Assembly: GCA_002068415.1 (NCBI GenBank)
Contig: MVZM01000007.1
Location: forward strand, 17,601 to 81,600
Source: Tenericutes bacterium ADurb.BinA124
GTDB taxonomy: Bacteria > Bacillota_I > Bacilli_A > ML615J-28 > CAG-698
Direction of reading: 5' to 3'
DNA: 64,000 nt
Position numbers and translations under genes: made by a program. The stretch's first letter is position 1. The number at the start of each line of letters is the position of its first letter. Below, piece by piece: positions 26,126 through 34,944 of the stretch. The notes below the pieces were generated by a model. That model searched no databases, was not told the DNA's origin, and was given only the letters and a program-made list of their open reading frames with translations.

Positions 26126-28314
26126 TTGATAACCCTCTCAATTGAATGAACATCACTGATTTTCTTGATATTGGCAATCGCTGTTTTAAGAGTCGATAAA
26201 TTCGGAACGTCTAATCTAACTTTCGTTAACAAATCACCATCTTTGTTTTTTCCAGAAGAAATGTGTTTGATAGTAACCGCAACGCTATTGAGAGCATTAA
26301 TCATTTCCGCAACAATATTACGGCGGTCAAACGATAAAATCGTAATTGAGGTTTCGTAACTCTTGCGCGTAAAATCCGGGTCCCAGAAAACTTCAATGAA
26401 GCGTTGTTCGTCAGAATGACGGGTGTTATGACATTCCAAACGGTGTACAACAATACCATAACCTTTGCTAACATAGCCAACAATATCATCACCAAAAATG
26501 GGATGACAGCAATTCGCTAATTTAATCTGGGTTTTGGATAATCCTTCCACATAAATTCCGAGGTCATTGGCGGGATGACGAGTTTTTTTCTTCTTTTCCT
26601 CATCACTATACTGTTTAATGAGGGCTTCTTCATCCAATTTTTCCATTCGCCCCGCTAAACGGTTAGCTGCACCTTTGGCCGAAATGGCATTTTTGCCGAT
26701 TTCAAAATAAAAATCTTCAAGATTATTGACACCATATTTCCCAAAATGGGCATTAACTAACTTATCATCTAGTTTTAGTTGCGGAATGTTTTCCTGTTTT
26801 AAAATTCTTTCAAATTCTTCTTTTCCAGAACTAACTAAAGCATCCCGCTTTAAACGATTTAAAACCGAGGTAATCTTATGTTTAGCATGGGAAGTTTTGA
26901 CAATTTTTAGCCAAGCTTCATTAGGGCCAACAAAACTTTTGGAGGTTTTGATTTCTACAACATCGCCTGTTTTCAATTTGTAAGTCAAAGGCACTATTTT
27001 TCCATTAACAATGGCGCCCGTGGTATGATTACCGACTTCCGTATGAATTCGGTAAGCAAAATCCAAAGGCGTTGCGCCGGTTGGAAAATCCAAAACATCC
27101 CCCTTGGGAGTAAACACATAAACATTGGCACTAAAAATATCTTCTCGGATGGTTTCTAAAGGGTCACTGTCTTCTGATTCGCCAATCTCGGCATAAGTCA
27201 ATAATTCTTTATACCATCGGAGCTTGGCAGCAATCTCCAATTGTTGTTCTTGAGGCGAGTAGACTTTGTTCTCTTTATAAACCCAATGCGCAGCAATACC
27301 AAACTCGGCAATTTCATCCATTTCATAAGTTCGAATTTGAATTTCATAAATTTTGCCATTTAATCCCACAACCGTTGAATGCAAAGATTGATATAAATTA
27401 GGTTTGGGAGTCGCAATATAGTCTTTGAATCGTTTCGGAATTGGTGTCCAGTGACCGTGTACTAAACCAAGAACATGATAACAACTTTCAATGGTCGACA
27501 CAATGATTCTTAGGGCCATCAAATCATAGATTTGGTCAAAATCCAAATCTTTGCTCGTCATTTTCTTATAAACACTGTAGATATTTTTAACTCGCCCTTT
27601 GATATCATATTTTTCAATGTGGTTTTGCGAAAGCAGTTCTTCTAAACGAACTTGCATTTGCCGGATATCTTCTTCACGAACCGTTTTTTGCTGATTGATT
27701 AAAGCAAAAATATTTTGATATTGTTCAGGGTCCAAGTATTTAAAACTAATATCCTCCAATTCCGCTTTAATCCGATACATTCCTAAACGATGGGCCAAGG
27801 GAGCATATAAATCCATTGTTTCTTTCGCAATCTTGATTTGTTTGTCATGCGGTTGGAATTCTAAAGTTCGCATATTGTGAACGCGATCTAAAAGTTTGAC
27901 CAAAACAACTCGGATATCTTTGGCCATGGCCAGTAATATCTTTTGATGGGATTTGGCTAGAGCCTTTTCTTTGGTCATATATTTTAATTTACTGATTTTA
28001 GTAACTCCGTCAACAATGTTAGCAACATCTAGTCCAAAACCATCAATTAATTGTTCTTTGGAAACATCAGTATCTTCTAAAATATCATGAAGCAAACCGG
28101 CTGCAATGACAGTTGGGGAAACTTGCAGTTCCGCAAGCATGTAAGCAACTTCAAGCGGATGTTGAATATATGGATCCGAAGATTTTCGAAATTGGCCTTC
28201 ATGCTTAAGGTGTGCGAATTCATAAGCACTTTGAATAAGCTCAAGATTTTTGGAATTATGTAAGTATTCTTGCGCTTTGTTAAGCACATCGGCAATCGTC
28301 TTCTTTGCTTCCAT
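26122..28314 (-). CDS. rel: Bifunctional (p)ppGpp synthetase/hydrolase Rel
   Basis: A 730-residue long RelA/SpoT homologue. The HD hydrolase domain (about 50-150) has an intact GLLHDILEDT and a downstream LVKLLDRVHNMRTL. The synthetase domain (about 235-350) contains RFKDYIATPKPNLYQSLHSTV, and a TGS domain begins near 395 (DIFSANVYVFTPKGDVLDFP). A Cys-containing ZFD/helical region has LANCCHPIFGDDIVGY, and a C-terminal ACT domain starts near 655. Both activities therefore look intact. ATG 28314 follows GAAAGGAGG 8 nt upstream; the longer frame starts at a TTG in front of that site. It lies 38 nt downstream of apt. Confidence 0.96.
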   Translation of the reverse strand: MEAKKTIADVLNKAQEYLHNSKNLELIQSAYEFAHLKHEGQFRKSSDPYIQHPLEVAYMLAELQVSPTVIAAGLLHDILEDTDVSKEQLIDGFGLDVANIVDGVTKISKLKYMTKEKALAKSHQKILLAMAKDIRVVLVKLLDRVHNMRTLEFQPHDKQIKIAKETMDLYAPLAHRLGMYRIKAELEDISFKYLDPEQYQNIFALINQQKTVREEDIRQMQVRLEELLSQNHIEKYDIKGRVKNIYSVYKKMTSKDLDFDQIYDLMALRIIVSTIESCYHVLGLVHGHWTPIPKRFKDYIATPKPNLYQSLHSTVVGLNGKIYEIQIRTYEMDEIAEFGIAAHWVYKENKVYSPQEQQLEIAAKLRWYKELLTYAEIGESEDSDPLETIREDIFSANVYVFTPKGDVLDFPTGATPLDFAYRIHTEVGNHTTGAIVNGKIVPLTYKLKTGDVVEIKTSKSFVGPNEAWLKIVKTSHAKHKITSVLNRLKRDALVSSGKEEFERILKQENIPQLKLDDKLVNAHFGKYGVNNLEDFYFEIGKNAISAKGAANRLAGRMEKLDEEALIKQYSDEEKKKKTRHPANDLGIYVEGLSKTQIKLANCCHPIFGDDIVGYVSKGYGIVVHRLECHNTRHSDEQRFIEVFWDPDFTRKSYETSITILSFDRRNIVAEMINALNSVAVTIKHISSGKNKDGDLLTKVRLDVPNLSTLKTAIANIKKISDVHSIERVIK

Positions 28315-28352
28315 AAAACAACCTCCTTTCAAAAACGGTTTTTAAAAAATAA

Positions 28353-28865
28353 TTAATATTTGATTAAAGTTTTTAAATCATATTTTTTTAAAAGGTCGCG
28401 CCCTTTTAAATACTCAAGTTCAATTAAAAAACCACATCCGACGACGATTCCACCAAGCTGTTCGACTAGTTCAATCGTAGCTTTAACCGTCCCTCCGGTT
28501 GCCAATAAATCATCAATGATTAAAACTCGTTTATTGGGCGTAATAGCATCTTTATGCATGCAAAGGGTATTATGACCATATTCTAATTGGTAAGAAATGG
28601 AAACCGTTTCCCTTGGTAATTTATTAGGTTTGCGGATAGGGATAAAGCCAATTCCCAGTTCATAAGCAATTGGGCAGCCAAAAATGAATCCTCGGGATTC
28701 GGGGCCAACAATTACTTCCGCTTTTTGTTCGATAGCAAAATTCTTTAATTCATTGACAGCATGACTAAAAGCTGCACCATCCGCCATTAATGGGGTAATG
28801 TCTCGAAATAAAATCCCTTCTGTCGGGAAATCCTTGATTGTCGCAATGTATTTCTTATAATCCAT
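28353..28865 (-). CDS. apt: Adenine phosphoribosyltransferase
   Basis: A 170-residue type I phosphoribosyltransferase converting adenine and PRPP to AMP. It has [14 protein letters not shown] near the N-terminus, [10 protein letters not shown] near 53, and the PRPP-binding motif [14 protein letters not shown] at about 117-130. The ATG is preceded by AAGGAGAGG. A TATAAT -10 lies upstream on minus, but its -35 is poor. It heads apt-rel-dtd, linking purine salvage with (p)ppGpp metabolism. Confidence 0.96.
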   Translation of the reverse strand: MDYKKYIATIKDFPTEGILFRDITPLMADGAAFSHAVNELKNFAIEQKAEVIVGPESRGFIFGCPIAYELGIGFIPIRKPNKLPRETVSISYQLEYGHNTLCMHKDAITPNKRVLIIDDLLATGGTVKATIELVEQLGGIVVGCGFLIELEYLKGRDLLKKYDLKTLIKY

Positions 28866-29009
28866 AGTCCTCTCCTTAATATGAATATGATAATATTATA
28901 CCAAAAAATTAATAAAAACACCAGTTGAAGATAAAAAATCGTTAAATTTTAAAACTCGCTTAACTTTACTAATCTTAGCCCTTATGTTAAAATAAACCCG
29001 GGTGATAAC

Positions 29010-30245
29010 ATGGAACCATTAGCATATAAACTTCGTCCACAAACCATCAATGACATTTTTGGCCAAACTCATTTAGTTGGCCCCAATGGGGTCATTAGAA
29101 AAATGATTAACAACCGCCTTTTACCTTCAATAATCTTGTTTGGGAATCCGGGCACCGGGAAAACCACTATTGCCTTAGCCGTAAGCCTTGACTTGGGCTT
29201 ACCTTTTCATACTTTCAATGCTTCCATTGATAACAAAGCACGATTAAAAGAAATAATAGATACCCTTTCTTCCGACCATCAAACAATTATAATTATTGAT
29301 GAAATTCATCGAATGAAAAAAGATATTCAGGATTATTTACTGCCGTTTGTGGAAAACGGCAAAATCACGATGATCGGAATTACCACGATTAACCCCTATC
29401 ATTCCGTCAACCCCGCTGTTCGTTCTCGTTGTTTGATTTTAAAATTAAATCCCCTAACTAATGATGATTTACGAGCCATCTTAAGTAAAGCTTGTTCACA
29501 ACTAGAGCCCATCTTAACAATTGATGAGCAAGCGACGGAATACTTAGTACAAATGGCTAACGGTGATGCTAGAGCCTTAATTAATATGATTGAAGGTTTA
29601 TATTTTTCTAAAAACGATAATCAAAAAATTGATTTGGAATATGCAAAAACCATTATCCAAAAACCTGCCATCAATATCGATAAAAGTGACGATAATTATT
29701 ATGATACTTTAAGTGGTTTGCATAAATCGATTCGAGGCAGTGATGTGGATGCCAGTTTGCATTATCTAGCTAAATTGCTGGCAGCGGAAGATTTTTTACC
29801 GCTAGTTCGTCGCTTATATTGCATCTGCTATGAAGATATTTCATTAGCCAACCCAAGCATGGGGCCAAAAGTACGAGCCGCTTGTGAAGCCGCTTTAGAA
29901 TTAGGAATGCCGGAAGCCCGTTTACCTTTAGCAAGCATTGTTGTGGAAATGGCCCTATCTCCAAAGTCAAATAGCACTTTAATCGGCATTGATGCCGCTT
30001 TAAAGGATATTGAAACTGGAAAAAGTGGGACATTACCCATCCACCTCAAAAATGTTTATGCTTTTGATGAAGATAAAACTGGTTATAAATACCCCCACGA
30101 TTATCCTGGAGCTTGGGTAAAACAACAATACTTACCAAATGCCATCAAAAACGCCAAATATTGGACCCCAAAAACAACTAGTCGCAATGAGGAAATGCTT
30201 AAGGAACGTTATGAAGCTATTGAAAAAGCCAAAAAAAATTCTTAA
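29010..30245 (+). CDS. rarA: Replication-associated recombination ATPase RarA (MgsA)
   Basis: A 411-residue AAA+ clamp-loader-like ATPase. Walker A GNPGTGKTT is at about 45-53 and Walker B IIDEIHRM at about 93-100. The sensor region is ITTINPYHSVNPAVRSRC. A C-terminal tetramerisation domain follows, with GSDVDASLHYLAKLL and the typical end PHDYPGAWVKQQYLP near 355. It acts at stalled replication forks. A promoter TTTACT-17-TAAAAT lies just upstream, divergent from apt. Its last 35 bases overlap the start of the lipoprotein gene. Confidence 0.95.
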   Translation: MEPLAYKLRPQTINDIFGQTHLVGPNGVIRKMINNRLLPSIILFGNPGTGKTTIALAVSLDLGLPFHTFNASIDNKARLKEIIDTLSSDHQTIIIIDEIHRMKKDIQDYLLPFVENGKITMIGITTINPYHSVNPAVRSRCLILKLNPLTNDDLRAILSKACSQLEPILTIDEQATEYLVQMANGDARALINMIEGLYFSKNDNQKIDLEYAKTIIQKPAINIDKSDDNYYDTLSGLHKSIRGSDVDASLHYLAKLLAAEDFLPLVRRLYCICYEDISLANPSMGPKVRAACEAALELGMPEARLPLASIVVEMALSPKSNSTLIGIDAALKDIETGKSGTLPIHLKNVYAFDEDKTGYKYPHDYPGAWVKQQYLPNAIKNAKYWTPKTTSRNEEMLKERYEAIEKAKKNS

Positions 30246-31713
30246 CTCGTTCTTCTTGTTGCTAATTTTTGTCTTTCCCTTTTTATTTGGCTGCCAGCAA
30301 GAAATTGATTTTTTAGTGGAAGATTCCATCCTTGTTTCCGTAAATCAAAAAACTAAAAATTCCCAAAACTTGATTATTCCTGAAGGCGTTACGAGCATCG
30401 ATCTTTCTTTATCAACTTTTCCAAATTTAAAAACTATCGAACTTCCTAGCACATTTATTGACCTATCGCCACTTTTGTTTACAAACTGTTCATCATTAAT
30501 CGATATTCACATATCACTCCAAAACAAATACTTTTGGTCAAGTGATGGCATTGTTTACTCAAAAAGCAAAAATATTCTAATTTATTACCCAGAAGGAAAA
30601 ACCTCAACTTCTTTCACAATCAATGTGCCAGCGGTGGGAAAAAAAGCTTTTTTCAACAACCGCAATCTACAAAAAGTAATTATGACGGAAAAAGTTATTA
30701 ATATTAATACTTCCGCCTTTGAAAATTGTCAACTGCTCGAAGAAGTAATCTTATCACCTCAATTATTAGAAATCCCAAAATGGGCGTTTAAAAATTGTGA
30801 GAATCTTCACACTATCTTAATAACGGAAAACATCAAAAAAATCGGTGAACAAGCCTTTGCGAATAATTATTCCTTAACCAATTTAACGATTCCCCAAAAT
30901 GTTTTATACATTGAAAAGGAAGCTTTTTACCAATTCTCTTCGCAACAGACCATTACGATTAATCAACCAAAGCCCTTTGTACTTTGGGATCAAGACTGGA
31001 ATCAAAATTCGACTGCTCAATTTCTATTTGTTGGTCAGAAAACTAATTCTTCCTTCTATCTTGCTTTAGGTGATTCCGTCGCTGCTGGTCATATGAGTGA
31101 CAACAGCATGGGAAAAGGATATGCCGATTATTTGGGCGAAAAATTAACCATTGCTGAGATGATTACCAATTTCCATAATGATTTTGCAAAAAGCGGAATG
31201 ACCTCGAATGGTTTGTTATACCGACTTAAACATCCCGATTACTATGTTGCTAACAATCAAACAATTATTGAAGCAATTGCTCTTGCCAACATCATTACTA
31301 TTTCCATCGGTGCTAACGATATTTTAGGCAAATTAAACATTTCTTGGAGTCCATTTGGCCTTTCCTATGATATCACCGAAATGAACGCCGCTTTTTTGCA
31401 ATTAGAAAGCAATTATATAGAGATTATCAATATCATTCGTTCCTTAAATCCCCAGGTATCGATTTATTTAATTGGTTATTATATGCCACTCCCTTACTTT
31501 ACGGGGCAATTTACTGAACAAGATTATGCTCTTTTTTCTATGCTTGACGAGACAATTAACCATGTTGCGCAGATAACTAATAATCATTTTGTTGACATCT
31601 CCAAGATTTCATCTAAACAAAACATCCCTAATCCTTTCAATATTCATCCAGGTAAATTAGGCTACCAAATGATTAGTGAAATCATTTTCCAAAAAATACG
31701 AGAAAACAAATAA
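30211..31713 (+). CDS. Lipoprotein with LRR_5 repeats and a C-terminal SGNH/GDSL hydrolase domain
   Basis: A 500-residue predicted surface lipoprotein. A signal peptide ending in FPFLFGC gives a lipobox Cys near residue 29. Residues about 40-260 contain BspA-type leucine-rich repeats (FENCQLLEEVILSPQLLEIP, FKNCENLHTILITENIKKIG, FANNYSLTNLTIP). The C-terminus is an SGNH hydrolase: block I LALGDSVAAG near 285, block III GANDILG near 367, and NIHPGKLGY near 477 in place of the usual DxxH (Asp replaced by Asn). It could deacylate envelope or host glycans, but the substrate is unknown. I chose ATG 30211, preceded by AAGGA; a longer frame reading back into rarA was rejected. Confidence 0.82.
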   Translation: MKLLKKPKKILNSFFLLLIFVFPFLFGCQQEIDFLVEDSILVSVNQKTKNSQNLIIPEGVTSIDLSLSTFPNLKTIELPSTFIDLSPLLFTNCSSLIDIHISLQNKYFWSSDGIVYSKSKNILIYYPEGKTSTSFTINVPAVGKKAFFNNRNLQKVIMTEKVININTSAFENCQLLEEVILSPQLLEIPKWAFKNCENLHTILITENIKKIGEQAFANNYSLTNLTIPQNVLYIEKEAFYQFSSQQTITINQPKPFVLWDQDWNQNSTAQFLFVGQKTNSSFYLALGDSVAAGHMSDNSMGKGYADYLGEKLTIAEMITNFHNDFAKSGMTSNGLLYRLKHPDYYVANNQTIIEAIALANIITISIGANDILGKLNISWSPFGLSYDITEMNAAFLQLESNYIEIINIIRSLNPQVSIYLIGYYMPLPYFTGQFTEQDYALFSMLDETINHVAQITNNHFVDISKISSKQNIPNPFNIHPGKLGYQMISEIIFQKIRENK

Positions 31714-31717
31714 ATAC

Positions 31718-31746
31718 TTGCTAAATTGTTTAAAATATAGTATAAT
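31718..31746 (+). promoter_or_regulatory. Promoter of rpmG
   Basis: TTGCTA (31718-31723), 17 nt, TATAAT (31741-31746) start just after the lipoprotein stop. CAGGAGGATG precedes the rpmG ATG. Confidence 0.7.
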
Positions 31747-31779
31747 TACAAAGTATCAAAAGATCAGGAGGATGATAGC

Positions 31780-31935
31780 ATGCGTGTTACCTTTTTAATG
31801 AGATGCTCGGTTTGCAATGAAGAAAATTACTTAACGGAAAAAAATAAAAAGAATACTCCCGACCGTTTGGAACAAATGAAATTTTGTCCTAAATGTCGCA
31901 AACAAACTATGCACAAAGAAAAAGCAAAAAAATAG
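31780..31935 (+). CDS. rpmG: Ribosomal protein L33, zinc-ribbon type
   Basis: This 51-residue protein was found by reading the gap after the lipoprotein. Its sequence is MRVTFLMRCSVCNEENYLTE followed by a Lys-rich middle and FCPKCRKQTMHKE. The CxxC pairs at about 9/12 and 36/39 form the zinc ribbon, so this is the C+ form of L33. The ribosome binding site AGGAGG is 7 nt upstream. It has its own promoter and terminator, so it is a monocistronic unit. Many Firmicutes carry a second, C-minus L33 used under zinc limitation; whether one exists elsewhere in this genome is unknown. Confidence 0.93.
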   Translation: MRVTFLMRCSVCNEENYLTEKNKKNTPDRLEQMKFCPKCRKQTMHKEKAKK

Positions 31936-31957
31936 GCAATTGATTTTGCCTTTTTTT
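31934..31957 (+). terminator. Terminator of rpmG
   Basis: AGGCAA (31934-31939) pairs with TTGCCT (31946-31951) around a 6-nt loop, followed by seven T. It starts within the rpmG stop codon. Confidence 0.85.
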
Positions 31958-32037
31958 AATGCATTAATTAAATTGAAATTTCCCCAAAAACATGTTAAGA
32001 TATAATAGGAAATATTTATTAAATAATGAGGTGGAAA

Positions 32038-32475
32038 ATGAATAAAGAAATAAACCCAATCCAAGAAGCACCAAAACTACCTAAATTAAGAAGAATGGAA
32101 AAGAAAAAATTACGAGTTATTAATCGCTTGATTGCGGGAGAAATCAACGGCCCTAAAGCCGCCAAATTACTCAAAGTAACAACCCGCCAAATTCGTAATC
32201 TAAAACGCCAAGTCCTTAATGAAGGCGAACAGGGGGTAATTCATAAGAATCGGTATAATAAACCGATTAACACATATGATGAGGAAATACGTAGTGAATT
32301 AGCCCATATTTATCGCACCGAATATCGGGGAACCAATTTTACAGAATTTGCTCGCATCATGAAAAATGAACGGGGCTTCAATCTTTCCCGAAGTACCATT
32401 TACAATATTCTCCGGCAAAAAAGAATTCGCTCCCCACAACGTAAAAAAGTCAAACGCAAAAAAACACAAGTTTGA
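32038..32475 (+). CDS. Orphan transposase-type helix-turn-helix protein
   Basis: A 145-residue basic protein resembling the N-terminal part of ISNCY/IS1202-type DDE transposases. A first HTH is in LRVINRLIAGEINGPKAAKLLKVTTRQIRNLKRQV (about 24-58). GEQGVIHKNRYNKP follows (the EGAxGLxHxxRGRP linker of those transposases). A second HTH-like region is FTEFARIMKNERGFNLSRSTIYNILRQKRI, ending in a Lys/Arg tail. The protein stops where the DDE catalytic domain would begin, so it cannot transpose. I chose ATG 32038 after GAGGTG; a longer frame has ATG 32026 inside that region. Its stop overlaps the ispG ribosome binding site, indicating co-expression. Confidence 0.75.
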   Translation: MNKEINPIQEAPKLPKLRRMEKKKLRVINRLIAGEINGPKAAKLLKVTTRQIRNLKRQVLNEGEQGVIHKNRYNKPINTYDEEIRSELAHIYRTEYRGTNFTEFARIMKNERGFNLSRSTIYNILRQKRIRSPQRKKVKRKKTQV

Positions 32476-32482
32476 GGTGTTT

Positions 32483-33553
32483 ATGGAACGGAAAAAGACG
32501 CTTCCCATTCAAATTGGTAAAATAACCATTGGCAATAAGCAACCAATCGCTATTCAAAGCATGACGAATACCAAGACCAAAGATGTCACTGCCACTGTAA
32601 AGCAAATATTGGCCCTGGAACAAATTGGTTGTGAAATCATTCGTGTTGCCGTTTTAGATATGGATGATGCTTTAGCTTTAAAAACCATCAAAAACCAAAT
32701 TCATCTTCCTTTAGTTGCAGATATCCATTTTGATTATCGACTTGCCTTGGCTAGTATTGAAGCTGGAGTGGATAAATTAAGAATCAATCCAGGAAATATT
32801 GGTTCCGTCGATCGCATCAAAATGGTCGTTGATGCTTGTAAAAGACAGCAGATTCCCATTCGCATTGGTATTAATGCCGGATCCTTAGAAAAAGATATTT
32901 TAAAAAAACACCAACATCCAACTGCTGATGCGATGATTGAAAGTGCACAAAGGCATGTCGACATTTTAGAAAGTTTCGATTTCCACAACATTGTTCTTTC
33001 ATTAAAAGCATCCGATGTTGTAAAAACTGTTGAAGCTTATCAAATGGCCAGCCATTTATTCCCCTATCCCCTTCATTTAGGAATAACGGAGGCGGGAACA
33101 CAATTTTCCGGAACTGTCAAATCCGCAATTGGATTGGGGATTTTACTCAATCAAGGGATTGGTGATACTCTTCGTGTTTCTTTAAGTAGCGATCCCATAA
33201 ACGAAGTCAAAGTTGCAAAAGAAATATTAAGTTCATTCGGCTTATATCAAAAACCAATTTTAATTTCTTGCCCCTCCTGTGGCCGAATTCAATATGATAT
33301 GTTTCCTATCATCAATGAAATCGAAGCCTTTTTAGACCAACTGGGAAAAGTTGACATTACAGTTGCTATCATGGGTTGTGCCGTCAACGGTCCGGGCGAA
33401 GCTATGGAAGCTGATATCGGGATAGCTGGTGGAGCAAATAGTGCTTTGTTAATTAAAAAAGGTAAAATCCTTGGTCGTATTGATCAATCCCAAATTATAT
33501 CAACTTTAAAACAAGAAATTATTCAGACAATTGAACTAAAAAAGCAAGGTTAA
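32483..33553 (+). CDS. ispG: 4-hydroxy-3-methylbut-2-en-1-yl diphosphate synthase
   Basis: A 356-residue [4Fe-4S] enzyme catalysing the penultimate step of the MEP pathway. It begins RKKTLPIQIGKITIG, with QSMTNTKTKDV and the TIM-barrel segments VADIHFDYRLA and INPGNIG. Cluster ligands lie near the C-terminus: ISCPSCGRIQYD (about 262-273) and MGCAVNGPGEA. It is the bacterial short form. ATG 32483 is preceded by GAGGTG, which overlaps the stop of the HTH gene; the longer frame reads back into that gene and is not family-like. A hairpin follows. Confidence 0.96.
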   Translation: MERKKTLPIQIGKITIGNKQPIAIQSMTNTKTKDVTATVKQILALEQIGCEIIRVAVLDMDDALALKTIKNQIHLPLVADIHFDYRLALASIEAGVDKLRINPGNIGSVDRIKMVVDACKRQQIPIRIGINAGSLEKDILKKHQHPTADAMIESAQRHVDILESFDFHNIVLSLKASDVVKTVEAYQMASHLFPYPLHLGITEAGTQFSGTVKSAIGLGILLNQGIGDTLRVSLSSDPINEVKVAKEILSSFGLYQKPILISCPSCGRIQYDMFPIINEIEAFLDQLGKVDITVAIMGCAVNGPGEAMEADIGIAGGANSALLIKKGKILGRIDQSQIISTLKQEIIQTIELKKQG

Positions 33554-33566
33554 TGGCCTTGCTTTA
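33541..33566 (+). terminator. Hairpin at the end of ispG
   Basis: AAAGCAAGG pairs with CCTTGCTTT across the stop codon with a 7-nt loop. It is followed by TAAAAATTTG, so the U-run is poor and termination efficiency is uncertain. Confidence 0.5.
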
Positions 33567-33612
33567 AAAATTTGATAAGTCAATTTAACCTGAAATTAAA
33601 ATCCTTAGTCGA

Positions 33613-34944
33613 TTATTCACCTTGTTTCTGTGAACGCTTCCGATATATTTCACTTACAAATTCCCGTTTTGCTTTCCGAATTTTCTTTTGGATGATTTCA
33701 TTACGTTTTTTGCGATAAGCTGGTTTAATTTTTTTTGGAAGCGGAGTGCTTGCATGGGCTTTTTGCTCATAGATAGCTTCACGAATTACCCGTTTAGAGC
33801 GGGCATTTCGTTCTTTGGTCGGTAATAATTCACCATTCTTTAAGCTTCGATAACGACATTTTAAGCCCTTTTGTTCAAGTAAATCTAAATAGCGATCATC
33901 ATCAAAGTCATAAAAGGAAATGGCGAAACCGGAAAAATCAGCACGAGCAGTTCGTCCTGTCCGATGGACATAATATTCTAAGTCGTTGGGTAATTCATAA
34001 TTGATAACATGACTAACCCCAGCAATGTCAATTCCTCGAGCAGCAATATCGGTAGCAACAACAAATTGAAACTCCCCCTCTTTTATCCGTCTAAGCATTT
34101 GTTTTCGTGTTCTTGCTTCTAAATCCCCAGTTAATTTCCCTACCCGATAATTATTATCGGCTAAATAGTTAGCGATTTCATCAACTTTTACTTTAGTATT
34201 GGCGAAGATGAGTGCTAAATAAGGTTGCATATTTGTTAATAAGTCCTTTAACAACTCATCTTTGTTTTTATTTTTAGTTGGAATAAAATAATGTACAATA
34301 TTCGCCTTGCTAATGTTTTTCTTTGATAAATCAATAACTTCCAGTTTTCCAAAATATTTATGCAAAAATTGTAAAATCGGTTCGGAAAAAGTGGCTGAAA
34401 AAGCTAATATTTGTACCTGCGGCGAGAATTTTGCAAACACATTATCCATGTCTTCCATTTCGGAGTTTGCAAAAACCATATCAGCCTCATCAATTACAAT
34501 CGCTTCGGCAGTGTGAATTTGAAGCGCATTTTGTTGGATGGCTAAATCTTTGATTTTTCCAATTGTTCCAATAACAACATCGGGTTGTGATTTATTCAAA
34601 CGCTCGATTTCGTTATCGCGGTCAGTTCCACCAACATATACTCTAACATCGATAAAATCATTTGCACAGCCAGTAATTTTAAGCGTTTCTTCATAGATTT
34701 GCATCGCTAACTCGCGGGTTGGAACAACAATACAAATTTGCACTTTTTTTTGGCTTTGGACTTTACTTAATAAAGGCAACAAAAAAGCATGTGTTTTTCC
34801 CGTCCCCGTTTCACTTTTACCAATCACATTTTTCCCTTGTAAAACAAGAGGAATAACGCGTTCTTGGATAGATGTCGGTTTTTGGAATTGAAGTTTAAGT
34901 AAAGCTTCATTTATAAAAACTGGAAATTGGAATTCTTTAAACAT
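33613..34944 (-). CDS. DEAD-box ATP-dependent RNA helicase (CshB-like)
   Basis: A 443-residue helicase. The Q motif precedes FQKPTSIQERVIP. Motif I is SETGTGKTHAF (about 45-55), motif Ia PTRELA, motif II VIDEAD (DEAD box, about 146-151), motif III FSAT and motif VI HRTGRTARA near 322. A highly basic C-terminal tail of about 80 residues (KKIKPAYRKKRN, KKIRKAKREF) probably binds RNA. Size and position after mtaB resemble CshB of Bacillus, involved in cold adaptation and ribosome assembly; the exact paralogue is an inference. ATG 34944 overlaps the mtaB end and follows GAGG. Confidence 0.9.
   Translation of the reverse strand: MFKEFQFPVFINEALLKLQFQKPTSIQERVIPLVLQGKNVIGKSETGTGKTHAFLLPLLSKVQSQKKVQICIVVPTRELAMQIYEETLKITGCANDFIDVRVYVGGTDRDNEIERLNKSQPDVVIGTIGKIKDLAIQQNALQIHTAEAIVIDEADMVFANSEMEDMDNVFAKFSPQVQILAFSATFSEPILQFLHKYFGKLEVIDLSKKNISKANIVHYFIPTKNKNKDELLKDLLTNMQPYLALIFANTKVKVDEIANYLADNNYRVGKLTGDLEARTRKQMLRRIKEGEFQFVVATDIAARGIDIAGVSHVINYELPNDLEYYVHRTGRTARADFSGFAISFYDFDDDRYLDLLEQKGLKCRYRSLKNGELLPTKERNARSKRVIREAIYEQKAHASTPLPKKIKPAYRKKRNEIIQKKIRKAKREFVSEIYRKRSQKQGE

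Noticed and set aside
30139..30210. Earlier start for the SGNH lipoprotein
   Set aside because: It would bury the signal peptide behind 24 charged residues; ATG 30211 has AAGGA upstream and gives a normal lipobox distance.
32366..32482. Upstream extension of ispG
   Set aside because: It reads through the HTH gene in another frame; the family start and GAGGTG site support 32483.
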